NCBI GenBank assembly: GCA_000585055.1
Contig: JEMX01000053.1
Coordinates: 28,275 to 87,297 of the forward strand
Length of the DNA stretch: 59,023 bases
Source of the DNA: Candidatus Accumulibacter appositus
GTDB lineage: Bacteria > Pseudomonadota > Gammaproteobacteria > Burkholderiales > Rhodocyclaceae
Direction of reading: 5' to 3'
This document shows positions 8,960-19,185 of this stretch, in pieces (position 1 is the stretch's first letter; each line of letters starts with the position of its first letter). The position numbers were made by a program, and so were the translations under genes. Under the pieces are notes generated by a model that worked only from the letters and a program-made list of their open reading frames with translations, was not told the DNA's origin and searched no databases.

Positions 8960-9141
8960 AAGTCGCGTACGCCACTCACGAAACTCCCTTCTCCCCTCGC
9001 GGGGTGAGGCGGGGAATTCAGGGAGCATGCTCCTTGCCCGGCGAACGATTCCGGCGTGCAAGCTGGAATCCCCACTGCAAGGGAAGAGGGAAAACGGTCA
9101 TGACTTTCATCATCTGGGGCGTCTCGAATGTCATGAGCGTT
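8960..9141. repeat. Dispersed multi-hairpin intergenic repeat, copy 2
   Basis: Second copy of the element at 2086-2268, in the same orientation. The terminal pair is AACGGTCATGAC at 9093-9104 with GTCATGAGCGTT at 9130-9141, one mismatch from perfect. The GATTCCGGC hairpin carries one change in its right arm. It fills most of the 8895-9247 gap between the MFS gene and the lipoprotein gene. The remaining 105 bp before 9248 include a TATACT hexamer at 9191-9196 with no convincing -35. Confidence 0.9.
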
Positions 9142-9247
9142 AGTCGCGGAGTCGCTCGGGCTCACCAGTCCTCCATGTGCTTGTGTCGTCTATACTCGTG
9201 GCTTCGTGGCAGCGATTCTAGCCGCTGTGAGTGGAGCGCAGCAAAAC

Positions 9248-9739
9248 ATGTCGATCAAACTCTTGCTAGGTGTCTTTCTTTCAGGATTGCTCGCTCTTGC
9301 GTTCTCGGCATGCGACGCCGACAAGCTGAGCAAGCTCAAGCCCGGCATCACCAGCGCCGATGAGGTGCGCAAGCTGATGGGCGAGCCAAGCCTGGAGTGG
9401 GTGGAAACCGACGGTACGCGGGTCTGGGAGTATCCGCGCACGCCCGAGGGCATCGTCAACTACATGCTGGTCATCGCTCCGGACAACCTCTTGCGCGAAG
9501 TTCGGCAGGTGCTGACCGAGGAGAACTTCGCCAAGGTTCGGCCGGGCATGAGCAGCGACGAGGTGCGTTACCTGCTCGGCCGACCGGCGCACGAGTTGTA
9601 CTTTTCACTGAAACAGGAAAAGGTGTGGGACTGGAAGACCAAGGTCGAGCCGGGCATGACCTGGTATTTCAACGTCCACTTCAACAACGATGGCGTGGTT
9701 ACCAGGACCAGTACCAGCTTCACTGCGCCCGGCGCCTGA
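9248..9739 (+). CDS. BamE/SmpA-OmlA-like lipoprotein
   Basis: A 163-residue predicted lipoprotein: signal peptide with hydrophobic core LLLGVFLSGLLALAF and a Cys at residue 22 (FSAC lipobox). The mature part holds two SmpA/OmlA-type units, one around KLKPGITSADEVRKLMGEP and one around KVRPGMSSDEVRYLLGRP. Family members sit in the outer membrane; canonical BamE is part of the beta-barrel assembly machine. This protein is longer than BamE and has a duplicated unit, so it is better called BamE-like. A similar protein is encoded at 40602-41135. The ATG at 9248 was chosen because it starts the signal peptide. Confidence 0.85.
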   Translation: MSIKLLLGVFLSGLLALAFSACDADKLSKLKPGITSADEVRKLMGEPSLEWVETDGTRVWEYPRTPEGIVNYMLVIAPDNLLREVRQVLTEENFAKVRPGMSSDEVRYLLGRPAHELYFSLKQEKVWDWKTKVEPGMTWYFNVHFNNDGVVTRTSTSFTAPGA

Positions 9740-9841
9740 CGTCGCACGGCGTTGCCAGCGCCGATGACTGAAGCGGATCGCCAGGGTATCCCGGGGTATA
9801 CTTCGGTGATTCGCTGAACAAGAAGAACAAGGGGAGCTTCC

Positions 9842-11206
9842 GTGGAATCGCTGCACATTACCCTCGATCAGTCCGAGATTCCGACGCACTGGTATAACGT
9901 GGTCGCCGACCTGCCGACACCGCCTCCGCCGCCGCTCGCCGCGGATGGCCAGGTGGTTTCAGCGGAGCAGATGGGAGCGATCTTTCCGGCGGCGATCATC
10001 GAGCAGGAAATGTCGCGCGAGCGCTGGATTCCGATTCCCGAGCCGGTCCGCGAAATCTACCGGCTGTGGCGTCCGTCGCCCTTGATTCGTGCTCGTCGAC
10101 TCGAGGAAGTGCTCGGCACCCCGGCCAGGATTTACTACAAGTACGAGGGGGTTTCCCCGGCTGGTTCGCACAAGCCCAATACCGCCGTACCGCAGGCTTT
10201 CTACAACCAGCAGGCGGGAATCAAACGGATCACCACCGAGACCGGTGCTGGCCAATGGGGTTGTTCGATGGCCTTCGCCGGCCAGATGTTTGGCCTTGAG
10301 GTGCGGGTGTACATGGTCAAGGTCAGCTACCAGCAGAAACCCTTCCGGCGTTCGATGATGCAGACCTGGGGTGCCGAGGTATTTGCCAGCCCGTCGCCGA
10401 TGACGCAGACCGGACGCGATCTGCTGGCCAGCGATCCCGACAACCAGGGTTCGCTCGGGATTGCCATTTCAGAGGCCGTCGAAGAGGCGGCCGGGCGCGC
10501 CGATACCAGTTACGCGCTTGGTTCGGTGCTCAATCACGTGGCGCTTCATCAGACGATCATCGGCCAGGAAGCCAAGAAGCAGTTCGCCAAGGTCGGTGAT
10601 TGGCCGGACGTCATTTTTGCGCCCTGTGGCGGCGGATCGTCGTTTGCGGGCGTGGCCTTTCCGTTCATCGCCGATAATGCTGCCGGTGGCCGAAACGGTC
10701 GCCTGACACGGCTGGTGGCCGTCGAGCCGACCTCGTGCCCGAGCTTGACTCGCGGTGCCTACGCCTATGATTTCGGGGATGCTTCGGGCTTCACGCCCTT
10801 GATGAAGATGTACACCCTGGGGCATGACTACATGCCGCCAGGAATACATGCTGGCGGATTGCGTTACCATGGGGATTCGCCGCTGGTCTCGCAGCTCCAT
10901 CACGAGGGCTTGATCGAGGCGCTTGCGGTTGCACAGCTCGCCACTTTTGAAGCCGGTGTCATGTTTGCTTGCGCCGAGGGGATCATTCCCGCCCCCGAGT
11001 CGAATCATGCTCTGCGGGCGGCGATCGACGAGGCTTTGCGCTGCAAGCTGACTGGCGAAACGAAGACGATCTTTGTCAACCTCACCGGTCACGGGCATTT
11101 CGACATGGCTGCTTACGACCGGTATTTGGCTGGGGAACTCGATGATTTCGAATACCCGGCTGAAGCCATCCGGGCTTCACTCGAACACCTGCCCAAGCTT
11201 GGATGA
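9842..11206 (+). CDS. TrpB2-type tryptophan synthase beta chain-like PLP enzyme
   Basis: A 454-residue PLP enzyme of fold type II. The PLP lysine is in [11 protein letters not shown], and the glycine-rich phosphate-binding loop is [19 protein letters not shown] also matches the beta-chain family. The long N-terminal extension and the sequence around the PLP lysine identify the TrpB2 subgroup, which usually lacks a strong TrpA partner and can make tryptophan from indole and serine. No trpA or other trp gene is adjacent, which fits indole salvage. The GTG start follows a strong AAGGGGAG ribosome-binding site. The next gene overlaps by 4 bp. Confidence 0.93.
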   Translation: MESLHITLDQSEIPTHWYNVVADLPTPPPPPLAADGQVVSAEQMGAIFPAAIIEQEMSRERWIPIPEPVREIYRLWRPSPLIRARRLEEVLGTPARIYYKYEGVSPAGSHKPNTAVPQAFYNQQAGIKRITTETGAGQWGCSMAFAGQMFGLEVRVYMVKVSYQQKPFRRSMMQTWGAEVFASPSPMTQTGRDLLASDPDNQGSLGIAISEAVEEAAGRADTSYALGSVLNHVALHQTIIGQEAKKQFAKVGDWPDVIFAPCGGGSSFAGVAFPFIADNAAGGRNGRLTRLVAVEPTSCPSLTRGAYAYDFGDASGFTPLMKMYTLGHDYMPPGIHAGGLRYHGDSPLVSQLHHEGLIEALAVAQLATFEAGVMFACAEGIIPAPESNHALRAAIDEALRCKLTGETKTIFVNLTGHGHFDMAAYDRYLAGELDDFEYPAEAIRASLEHLPKLG

Positions 11207-11925
11207 CCGTCTCGATGCGCATCGCCGTTTTCCTGCTGCTGCTCGCCAATCTACTTTTGTTCGCATGGACACAGGGCTACCTGGGTGCGTCGGCCAATCC
11301 CGACGCACGGCGCCTTGCCCAGCAACTGCTGCCGGAGCGCGTGCGTATCGTGTCGCGTGGCGAGCCGCCGCCGGCGACAAACAGAAAAACGGAGGTCGAG
11401 AAAGTGGTCGCGCAAGTGGTCGATGACGAGAGCGACAAGAAGCCTGTAGAAAGCTGTCAGCTATGGAGCAAACTGGCTGTCAGCGACGCGGATGAGGTGG
11501 AACGTCTGCTGGCGGAGCGCTTTTCAGCGTTCACGGCGAAACGTCGTAGCGCCAGCGAGATCACCGGCTATTGGGTGTTCATTCCTCCGCTTGCCAGCCG
11601 GGAGGAAGCCAACCGGAAAGTGGCCGAGTTGCAGGAGCTCGGTGTAAAGGATTATTTCATTGTGCCGAGCAGCGGTTCCAGCCCGTTGGCTGTTTCCCTG
11701 GGCACCTATCGCGGCGAGGACGCCGCCATGACGCGGCTCGAAGCGCTACGCGCCAAGGGAGTACGCTCGGCCCGAGTGGGCGAGCGCCGGAGTGCGCCGC
11801 AATTCAGTGCGCTCGAGATCCAGGGCCCTGCGGCGGAAATGGGCGCAGTGCGTGCGGCGATTCTTGGGCTTATGCCGAAGGCCGACGCGGCCCCCTGTTC
11901 GGCAGCAGCGGAGGCGAAACCATGA
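11203..11925 (+). CDS. SPOR-domain-like membrane-anchored protein
   Basis: About 240 residues: one N-terminal membrane helix ([18 protein letters not shown]), a variable Lys/Glu-rich linker, and a C-terminal region from about residue 85 to 215 resembling a SPOR fold ([21 protein letters not shown]...LAVSLGTY). SPOR domains bind denuded septal peptidoglycan and place proteins at the division site. The start overlaps the TrpB2 stop; a second ATG at 11215 begins the helix directly and is equally possible. The stop overlaps the coaE start (ATGA), so the three genes look like one operon. The fold call rests on pattern only. Confidence 0.75.
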   Translation: MTVSMRIAVFLLLLANLLLFAWTQGYLGASANPDARRLAQQLLPERVRIVSRGEPPPATNRKTEVEKVVAQVVDDESDKKPVESCQLWSKLAVSDADEVERLLAERFSAFTAKRRSASEITGYWVFIPPLASREEANRKVAELQELGVKDYFIVPSSGSSPLAVSLGTYRGEDAAMTRLEALRAKGVRSARVGERRSAPQFSALEIQGPAAEMGAVRAAILGLMPKADAAPCSAAAEAKP

Positions 11926-12545
11926 GCTTTGTGGTCGCTTTGACCGGTGGCATCGGCAGCGGCAAGACGACGGTCGCCGAGCTTTTCGCCGCGCGTGGCG
12001 CGGTGCTCGTCGATACCGACGCCATTGCCCATGATCTGAGCGGCCCCCAGGGTGCGGCGATGCCCGCCATCCAAGCGGCGTTCGGCAACGCCGTCTTGCG
12101 TGCCGATGGTGGCCTCGATCGGACTGCCATGCGTCGCCTGGCCTTCGCCGATCCGGTGGCCAAGAGCAAGCTCGAAGAGATCCTGCATCCGCTGATTCGG
12201 CTGCACAGCGAAGCCTGCTGCGCCGCCGCCGAGAATGCACCCTACGTCCTCCTGGTGGTGCCCTTGCTGGTCGAAACCGCGAGCTATCGCCGGCGCGCCG
12301 ACCGAGTGCTGGTCATCGATTGCGACGAAGCCCTACAGATTACGCGGGTCACGGCGCGAAGCGGCCTGAGCGTTGAGGCTGTGCAGGCGATCATGGCTGC
12401 GCAGGCGACGCGTGCGCAGCGGCGGGAGGTGGCCGACGATGTGCTGCTCAACGATGGTGGATTGGACGCCTTGCTGCCCGAGATCGATGGTCTGCACCAG
12501 CGCTATCTCGAGCTGGCCAGTGCCAAACTTCATGCGGGGCGTTGA
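11922..12545 (+). CDS. coaE: Dephospho-CoA kinase
   Basis: A 207-residue P-loop kinase that phosphorylates the ribose 3'-OH of dephospho-CoA, the last step of coenzyme A synthesis. The P-loop is GGIGSGKTT at residues 9-17, followed by the substrate-binding VDTDAIAHDL. The lid region QATRAQRREVADDVLLNDG is typical of CoaE. Length matches E. coli (206). The ATG at 11922 overlaps the stop of the upstream gene. zapD follows after 60 bp; coaE-zapD linkage is widespread in proteobacteria. Confidence 0.96.
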   Translation: MSFVVALTGGIGSGKTTVAELFAARGAVLVDTDAIAHDLSGPQGAAMPAIQAAFGNAVLRADGGLDRTAMRRLAFADPVAKSKLEEILHPLIRLHSEACCAAAENAPYVLLVVPLLVETASYRRRADRVLVIDCDEALQITRVTARSGLSVEAVQAIMAAQATRAQRREVADDVLLNDGGLDALLPEIDGLHQRYLELASAKLHAGR

Positions 12546-12605
12546 GGTTTTCTCGCAAATGCCTCAGAATTATCGAAAATTCCCGTTTCTGACGTTGGCG
12601 GAAGT

Positions 12606-13361
12606 GTGATTACCTACGAATATCCTTTCAATGAACGCATACGCACCCTGTTGCGTCTGGAGGACTTATTCCAGAAGGTCGGCAGCTTCATGCAGCCGGA
12701 CGGGTCGCACGAGCACCACGTCGCGCTGCTGACGCTGTTCGAGATTCTCGATGTGGCCGGGCGTGCCGATCTGAAAATGGACTTGATTCAGGAGTTGGAA
12801 CGACAACGGCAAAGTCTTCTCGCCTATCGCAACAATCCGGAAATTTCGGAAGAAGCCCTTAACGTGGCCCTGCAGGAGATCGAGCAGGCGTCGGCGGCGC
12901 TGCTTGCCATGACCGGCAAGATTGGTCAGCATCTGCGCGACAACGACTGGCTGATGAGTATCAAGAGTCGCGCCAGTATTCCCGGTGGCGTTTGCCAGTT
13001 CGACCTGCCGTCGTACCACTACTGGCGGCATCAGGAGCCTGGCGCACGGCGTGAAGCCCTGCTGGGCTGGCTGCAACCGATGTTGCCTTTGCGTGATGCC
13101 CTGGCCATCGTTCTGCGCTTGTTGCGCGCGAGTGGTCGTGCCGAACATCACGTGGCGGCCAATGGTGCTTTCCAGATGATGCTCGGGGGCAGCAGCTCGC
13201 AGATGGTACGCATTTCCCTGAAGCTCGACGATCCCTACATCCCGGAAATCAGTGCCAACAAGTATGCACTGAATATCCGTTTCACTCGTCCCGACAGCGA
13301 TCATCGACCACGGCAGTCGGATAGTGAAGTCGAATTCGATATGCTGTTCTGTAATCTCTAG
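12606..13361 (+). CDS. zapD: Cell division protein ZapD
   Basis: A 251-residue cytoplasmic protein that cross-links FtsZ protofilaments and supports Z-ring assembly. It begins MITYEYPFNERIRTLLRLE, the conserved ZapD N-terminus, and ends with the family-typical acidic VEFDMLFCNL. Length matches E. coli ZapD (247). The GTG start follows GGCGGAAG. The usual downstream yacG is absent; a terminator follows instead. Confidence 0.96.
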   Translation: MITYEYPFNERIRTLLRLEDLFQKVGSFMQPDGSHEHHVALLTLFEILDVAGRADLKMDLIQELERQRQSLLAYRNNPEISEEALNVALQEIEQASAALLAMTGKIGQHLRDNDWLMSIKSRASIPGGVCQFDLPSYHYWRHQEPGARREALLGWLQPMLPLRDALAIVLRLLRASGRAEHHVAANGAFQMMLGGSSSQMVRISLKLDDPYIPEISANKYALNIRFTRPDSDHRPRQSDSEVEFDMLFCNL

Positions 13362-13735
13362 CGATACCTGCAGACCCGCCAGAAGCTTGCACGACCCCCG
13401 CCAAAGCCCCGATTATTCGGGTTTTTTTGTTTCTGGACCTTACGTGACGCGTGACGACAGCGCAGCTCCGCCGTGTCGCTGGACGCGTACGCAAGGTGGC
13501 TGATATGTGGCTCGAGGAATCTGGCCAGAGCTTCTTTCTTGTCGGGCGTGTCGTGGGCAATCTCAATGCCGTGCATGTTCGCAATCTGCTCGGTACTGGT
13601 GAAGCGCTCGTCAAGAGCGACGGTGACGGGCTGGCGTTCACCATCAGCAGCACTCGGGCAACAGCCAGATGTGCCGCCGGGTTCTTGGGCTACCGCTGCG
13701 CTGGCAAGGCTCACGCGCAGTCGATAGGTCGCCAT
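13358..13735 (-). CDS. Doubtful small ORF, hypothetical
   Basis: A 125-codon open frame in the 439-bp gap between zapD and the next MFS gene. The middle part (DERFTSTEQIANMHGIEIAHD) reads like ordinary protein and has GC-rich third positions. However, the frame runs through the zapD terminator and overlaps the last 4 bases of zapD, there is no clear ribosome-binding site, and a competing plus-strand frame (13451-13747) is about as open. I do not recognise a family. It may be a decayed gene or chance; apart from it and the terminator I see nothing in this gap. Confidence 0.28.
   Translation of the reverse strand: MATYRLRVSLASAAVAQEPGGTSGCCPSAADGERQPVTVALDERFTSTEQIANMHGIEIAHDTPDKKEALARFLEPHISHLAYASSDTAELRCRHASRKVQKQKNPNNRGFGGGRASFWRVCRYR
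13408..13428 (+). terminator. Rho-independent terminator after zapD
   Basis: CCCGA-TTAT-TCGGG stem-loop followed by seven T, 46 bp after the zapD stop. It should end the TrpB2-SPOR-coaE-zapD transcript. Confidence 0.85.
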
Positions 13736-13800
13736 TGTCGACGCTAAGTGGAGCCGACTCGTTCTACAATCCGTGCTTCCGCCCGACCGCGAGCCGACCG

Positions 13801-15009
13801 ATGTTCCGCACTCTCAATCAACCCGCCTTGTGGGCAATCACGCTGTCGGCTGCCGGCATCCTGATGGTGACCATGGGCGCCCGGCAGTCACTCGGGCTTT
13901 TTCTCTCGCCGCTGAATACCACGACCGGCCTTGGCGTCGTAGCGATCAGCCTGGCGATGGCCGTCGGGCAATTCACCTGGGGTGCCATTCAGCCACTCGC
14001 CGGCGCTGTCGCCGACCGCTACGGGCCGGGACGGGTGCTGCTTGGCGGGCTGCTGCTGCTCGCTTTCGGTAGTGCGATAACGCCGTTCATGAGTAGCACC
14101 GCCGGCTTGATCGTTTCGCTCGGCCTGTTCTCGGCGATCGGCTCCGGGGCCGGCAGCTTCTCGGTTCTGATTGCCGCCTCGAGTCAGCGCCTGCCGCCGG
14201 CAGCGCGTGCGGCCGCTTCTGGGGTGATCAATGCTGGCGGATCGTTCGGGCAGTTTGTTTTTGCGCCGATCTTGCAGGCACTGATCCAGGCGCTCGGCTG
14301 GATGGGGGCGATGTGGTCGCTGGCGCTGATGACGCTGGCGGCAACGCCGCTGGTGCGGGTGGTGTCGCGGCCGATCGAAGAGCCGCAAGCGCGCGCCGCC
14401 GATGAGGCGGGCCTGTGGCAGAGCGTGCGTGGCGCCGTCGGCGACGGCAGCTACCAGCTGCTCAATCTCGGTTTCTTTAGCTGCGGCTTCCATATTGCTT
14501 TTCTGGTCACCCATTTGCCGGGCGAGGTCGCACTCTGCGGCTTGCCGTCGGCGGTCGCCAGCTGGTCGCTGGCGATCATCGGACTGACCAATATCTTCGG
14601 CAGCCTCTACGCCGGTGCCTGGGTTGGTCGCTATCGGAGCAAATATGTTCTGTTCTGGATGTATGCCTCGCGCGCGGCGCTGATCGCTGTCTACCTGGTG
14701 GCACCGAAGACCGATCTGACCTTCTATCTCTTCGCCGCTGGCCTGGGTTTCACCTGGCTGGCGACGGTGCCACCGACGGCGGCCATCGTCGGCAAGCTCT
14801 TCGGCGTGCGCTATCTGGGGACGCTGTTCGGCATGACCCTACTTTCGCACCAGATCGGCGGCTTCTTTGGCGCCTATCTGGGTGGCCTTGCGCTGACCGA
14901 GTTCGGCGACTACGGGTGGATGTGGTACGCAGACATCGCGCTGGCGGCAGTGGCCGCGCTGCTGAACCTGCCGATCAGGGAAGCGGCGCTAGCCAGCCCG
15001 GCACGGTGA
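13801..15009 (+). CDS. MFS transporter, OFA/MCT-like
   Basis: A 402-residue major facilitator with about 12 helices. Motif A after helix 2 reads AGAVADRYGPGRVLLGG. The start (AGILMVTMGARQSLGLF) and the AASGVINAGGSFGQF segment resemble MFS proteins of the oxalate/formate-antiporter or monocarboxylate-transporter-like group; no substrate can be assigned. The ATG at 13801 is chosen because the upstream frame has no membrane segment. It stands alone and converges with the LPS kinase gene. Confidence 0.88.
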   Translation: MFRTLNQPALWAITLSAAGILMVTMGARQSLGLFLSPLNTTTGLGVVAISLAMAVGQFTWGAIQPLAGAVADRYGPGRVLLGGLLLLAFGSAITPFMSSTAGLIVSLGLFSAIGSGAGSFSVLIAASSQRLPPAARAAASGVINAGGSFGQFVFAPILQALIQALGWMGAMWSLALMTLAATPLVRVVSRPIEEPQARAADEAGLWQSVRGAVGDGSYQLLNLGFFSCGFHIAFLVTHLPGEVALCGLPSAVASWSLAIIGLTNIFGSLYAGAWVGRYRSKYVLFWMYASRAALIAVYLVAPKTDLTFYLFAAGLGFTWLATVPPTAAIVGKLFGVRYLGTLFGMTLLSHQIGGFFGAYLGGLALTEFGDYGWMWYADIALAAVAALLNLPIREAALASPAR

Positions 15010-15058
15010 CCAGGATATGCGGCTTGCCGTCCGCGCCAGCGCGAAGGCATTTGCCACT

Positions 15059-15790
15059 TCAGCGCTGCAGTGTGTCGCGCTGTTGCCGGTAGGCGGCCTG
15101 GAAAACGCCGCGGTCGTCTGCGCTCCAGCCCGCGGTGCGGCGCATCAGCTGGTCCAGGTCATGTGCGCTAACGCGCGCGCGGCTGCTGCCCCGGCGCAAT
15201 TTTTCCAGGTCGATGAAACGGATATCCTTTTCCGGGTAGGTGCCACTCATCCCTGTCGTGCGTGGCACGAAGATATGCTTTCCGTATAGAGAGCTGTGCT
15301 GCAGGCGATGATGATGCAGGCGCGCGCAAGCCTGGGCAATGGCGGTAATCAGCGCTCGGCGTTGCGCCGGCGTGCTGTCCTCATGGGTGCTATTCCATTC
15401 GTCGAGGCTGATGAAGCTGTCGAGTGCGCGGGTGACGAGAATCGCCTGCCAGTGACCGGCTTCCCGCCGGTGGCCATAATATAAGGCCTCAAGCGTACCA
15501 ATCTGGTGGCGGGCGAGGCGCAGGATGTTGCGGTACTCGCGATAGAAAGTCGGGATGCCGCGGATCGGGTGGCGCCAGGTTCGGCAGAGATGGTTGTCCT
15601 GTCGCTTCAGAAAAATGGCGCTGCCGTCGCTCATGACGTGTCGACTGACGCCGCTCCAGCCGCCACGCCGTTCGTTGGGCGCCTCGTACCAGCCGGTATC
15701 GAGGGACCACAACGCGGCAAAGCTGCCCAGATGGTTCGTCGCCAAGTGCGTGCGGCTTGCCTGATCAGAAAACAGCTCGACAGCCTTCAC
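15059..15790 (-). CDS. InaA/WaaP-like lipopolysaccharide kinase family protein
   Basis: About 243 residues of the Kdo/WaaP (RfaP/InaA) kinase-like family, cytoplasmic or membrane-associated enzymes linked to phosphorylation of the LPS core. Visible features: a kinase-like Lys in AIFLKRQDNH, the catalytic-loop counterpart QHSSLYGKHIFV, and the metal-binding RFIDLEKLRR. The catalytic loop has Ser where protein kinases have Asp, as I recall for the InaA subgroup. The start is uncertain: the frame runs into proB, and the GTG at 15790 is the only ATG/GTG codon near the domain start. It is not next to other LPS genes, so the substrate is open. Confidence 0.78.
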   Translation of the reverse strand: MKAVELFSDQASRTHLATNHLGSFAALWSLDTGWYEAPNERRGGWSGVSRHVMSDGSAIFLKRQDNHLCRTWRHPIRGIPTFYREYRNILRLARHQIGTLEALYYGHRREAGHWQAILVTRALDSFISLDEWNSTHEDSTPAQRRALITAIAQACARLHHHRLQHSSLYGKHIFVPRTTGMSGTYPEKDIRFIDLEKLRRGSSRARVSAHDLDQLMRRTAGWSADDRGVFQAAYRQQRDTLQR

Positions 15791-16049
15791 CGCCGCAGTC
15801 CGGTCGGCCTGGCCGTTTGCCGCATCTGGAGGGGCTGGCGTGACTTGTGAACTGGGATCCTGCCAGAACAGGGCGGGGGGATGGGCGGCTTTCGCTGGGT
15901 GATCATGGACTTGCTCGCGGCCGGAGCGGCACTCGGGAGGGCGAGAGCATAGCACGGCAGCGTCTTGGCCGCTGCGCGCGCCAGCGCCGGTGTGTAGCGC
16001 GGCTCGCAAGCTTGGGCTTATGCCCGGTAGTGCTGGCGGCGGGGTCTTG

Positions 16050-17168
16050 CTAGCTGAGAATGAGGTTGTCGCGGTGGATGATCTCGGGCTCCTCGATGTA
16101 GCCGAGGATGCTCTCGATGTCCTGGCTGGCGCGGCGCGCAATGCGTCGCGCGTCGCTGCTGCCGTAGTTGATCAGGCCACGCGCGATCTCGTGGCCTTCG
16201 TTGGCGATGCAGGCCACTGCGGCGCCACGTTCGAAATCGCCGCGGACGGCGGCGACACCGATTGGCAGGAGGCTTTTCCCCTCGCGCAGGGCATTGATGG
16301 CGCCGTTGTCGAGAATCAGTTGGCCGTTCAGCTGCAGGTGGTCGGCAAGCCATTGCTTGCGGGCCGTGAGCGGCTGCGTTTCGGCGACCAGCAGCGTGCC
16401 CAGGGACTCGCCCCGCGCCAGACGCAGGATGACGTCCGGTTCGCGACCACTGGCGATGACGGTATGCGCGCCGCTGCGCGCTGCTCGCTTGGCGGCGATG
16501 ACCTTGGTCAGCATGCCGCCGGTTCCGAATTGGCTGCCGGCTCCACCAGCCATGGCCTCGAGAGCCGCGATCCCGGCGCGCGCTTCGCTAATCAGGCTGG
16601 CTGCCTGATCCTTGCGCGGGTCGGCAGTGAATAGGCCTTGCTGATCGGTGAGAATGATCAGGCAGTCGGCTTCGACGAGGTTGGCGACCAGTGCCCCGAG
16701 CGTGTCATTGTCACCAAACTTGATCTCGTCGGTGACTACCGTGTCGTTTTCGTTGACGATCGGCACGACGCCGAAGCGCAACAAGGAGTTCAGGGTCGAG
16801 CGCGCATTGAGGTAGCGCTTGCGGTCGGCGAGGTCGTCATGGGTGAGCAGGACCTGCGCGGTGTGCAGCGAGTACTTGGCGAAGGCGCGCTCGTAGACCT
16901 GCACCAGCCCCATCTGGCCGACCGCCGCAGCCGCCTGCAACTCGTGCACGGCACGCGGGCGTTTACGCCAGCCAAGACGTTGCATGCCACAGGCGATGGC
17001 CCCCGACGAGACCAGAATCACCTGCTTGCCGGCCAGCCGCAACTCGGCGATTTGTCTCGCCCATTCGTCGATAGCGCCAAGATCAAGACCTTCTCCGTTG
17101 TTGGTGATCAGCGCCGAGCCGGCCTTGATGACCAGTCTGCGGGCGATGGCGATGCGGCTGCTGGCCAT
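16050..17168 (-). CDS. proB: Glutamate 5-kinase
   Basis: A 372-residue enzyme catalysing ATP-dependent phosphorylation of glutamate, the first step of proline synthesis. The N-terminal amino-acid-kinase domain (to about residue 255) carries [31 protein letters not shown] and [12 protein letters not shown]. The C-terminal PUA domain follows from about residue 275. Length matches E. coli ProB (367). The start is 2 bp from the obgE stop, so the two are probably cotranscribed. Feedback inhibition by proline is the family norm. Confidence 0.97.
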   Translation of the reverse strand: MASSRIAIARRLVIKAGSALITNNGEGLDLGAIDEWARQIAELRLAGKQVILVSSGAIACGMQRLGWRKRPRAVHELQAAAAVGQMGLVQVYERAFAKYSLHTAQVLLTHDDLADRKRYLNARSTLNSLLRFGVVPIVNENDTVVTDEIKFGDNDTLGALVANLVEADCLIILTDQQGLFTADPRKDQAASLISEARAGIAALEAMAGGAGSQFGTGGMLTKVIAAKRAARSGAHTVIASGREPDVILRLARGESLGTLLVAETQPLTARKQWLADHLQLNGQLILDNGAINALREGKSLLPIGVAAVRGDFERGAAVACIANEGHEIARGLINYGSSDARRIARRASQDIESILGYIEEPEIIHRDNLILS

Positions 17169-17170
17169 CT

Positions 17171-18352
<1,182 letters not shown>

Positions 18353-18399
18353 GGTACCGCTGCTGGGCTGGCCTGTGTTGCCCTAGCCAGCGTGCCGCG

Positions 18400-18663
18400 T
18401 CACTTCGCAGCAGGAACGATGCTCACCGTGCGCCGGCGCAGGGCGCCTTTGATCGCAAATTGCACGTGCCCATCGACCAGCGCAAACAACGTGTGATCCT
18501 TGCCCAGGCCCATGTTTTCGCCCGGGTGAAAAGCCGTGCCGCGTTGGCGGACGATGATGTTGCCCGCGCGCACCAGTTGACCGCCGTAGCGCTTGACGCC
18601 CAGGCGTTTTGCTTCGGAATCGCGGCCATTGCGTACGCTGCCGCCAGCTTTCTTGTGTGCCAT
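18400..18663 (-). CDS. rpmA: 50S ribosomal protein L27
   Basis: An 87-residue ribosomal protein placed near the peptidyl-transferase centre. The N-terminus [16 protein letters not shown] and the [22 protein letters not shown] region are diagnostic. No cleavable N-terminal extension is present, unlike Firmicutes L27. It lies 19 bp after rplU and is cotranscribed with it. Confidence 0.98.
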   Translation of the reverse strand: MAHKKAGGSVRNGRDSEAKRLGVKRYGGQLVRAGNIIVRQRGTAFHPGENMGLGKDHTLFALVDGHVQFAIKGALRRRTVSIVPAAK

Positions 18664-18682
18664 GTGTCAGACTCCTCTCAAA

Positions 18683-19018
18683 TCAGGCTGCAGGGTCGAG
18701 GGTATCGCCATTGGCAATCGCGTCAACCCGGATTTCGGTGTAATTCTGGCGATGCCCCTGATGCTTCTGCGAATGTTTGCGACGACGAAACTTGAAGATC
18801 CGGATCTTGTCGTGACGACCTTGCGAAAGCACAGTAGCCTTGACCGCGGCGCTGGCGATAAGCGGTGTGCCAATGACCACCGTTTCGCCTTCGCCAAGCA
18901 TGAGAACCTGGTCAAAGGTGATTTCTGCGCCAACGTCTGCCGGTATCTGTTCTATTTTCAATTTTTCGCCGTTGACAACGCGATATTGCTTGCCACCGGT
19001 TTTTATGACCGCGTACAT
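18683..19018 (-). CDS. rplU: 50S ribosomal protein L21
   Basis: A 111-residue 23S rRNA-binding protein. It starts [14 protein letters not shown], the universal L21 N-terminus, after a GGAG ribosome-binding site; the 4-codon longer frame is rejected. The conserved [14 protein letters not shown] motif is present near residue 80. It is first in the rplU-rpmA operon, with a good sigma-70 promoter upstream. It is slightly longer than E. coli L21 (103). Confidence 0.98.
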   Translation of the reverse strand: MYAVIKTGGKQYRVVNGEKLKIEQIPADVGAEITFDQVLMLGEGETVVIGTPLIASAAVKATVLSQGRHDKIRIFKFRRRKHSQKHQGHRQNYTEIRVDAIANGDTLDPAA

Positions 19019-19062
19019 GTTGGACTCCAAAGAACTGAACGAAGTGAGACGAAGAACCGCGC

Positions 19063-19090
19063 ATTATACGTAATCTTCCTGTTCCGTCAA
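19063..19090 (-). promoter_or_regulatory. Sigma-70 promoter of rplU-rpmA
   Basis: On the minus strand: TTGACG (19090-19085), 16-bp spacer, TATAAT (19068-19063). Transcription should start about 35-40 bp before the rplU ATG. Confidence 0.8.
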
Positions 19091-19185
19091 AGAGTTTGCG
19101 TTTGCCTGGGCCATCCGCCGCTTGACGCAAGACGGGCCGGCGCCTAAGATTCCGTGGTTTTGTGCCAAGGTGCCTTCGCGTGAGA

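Noticed and set aside
7608..8975. Longest start for the minus-strand MFS gene at 8975
   Set aside because: That ATG lies inside the dispersed repeat, and the added residues match no MFS N-terminus.
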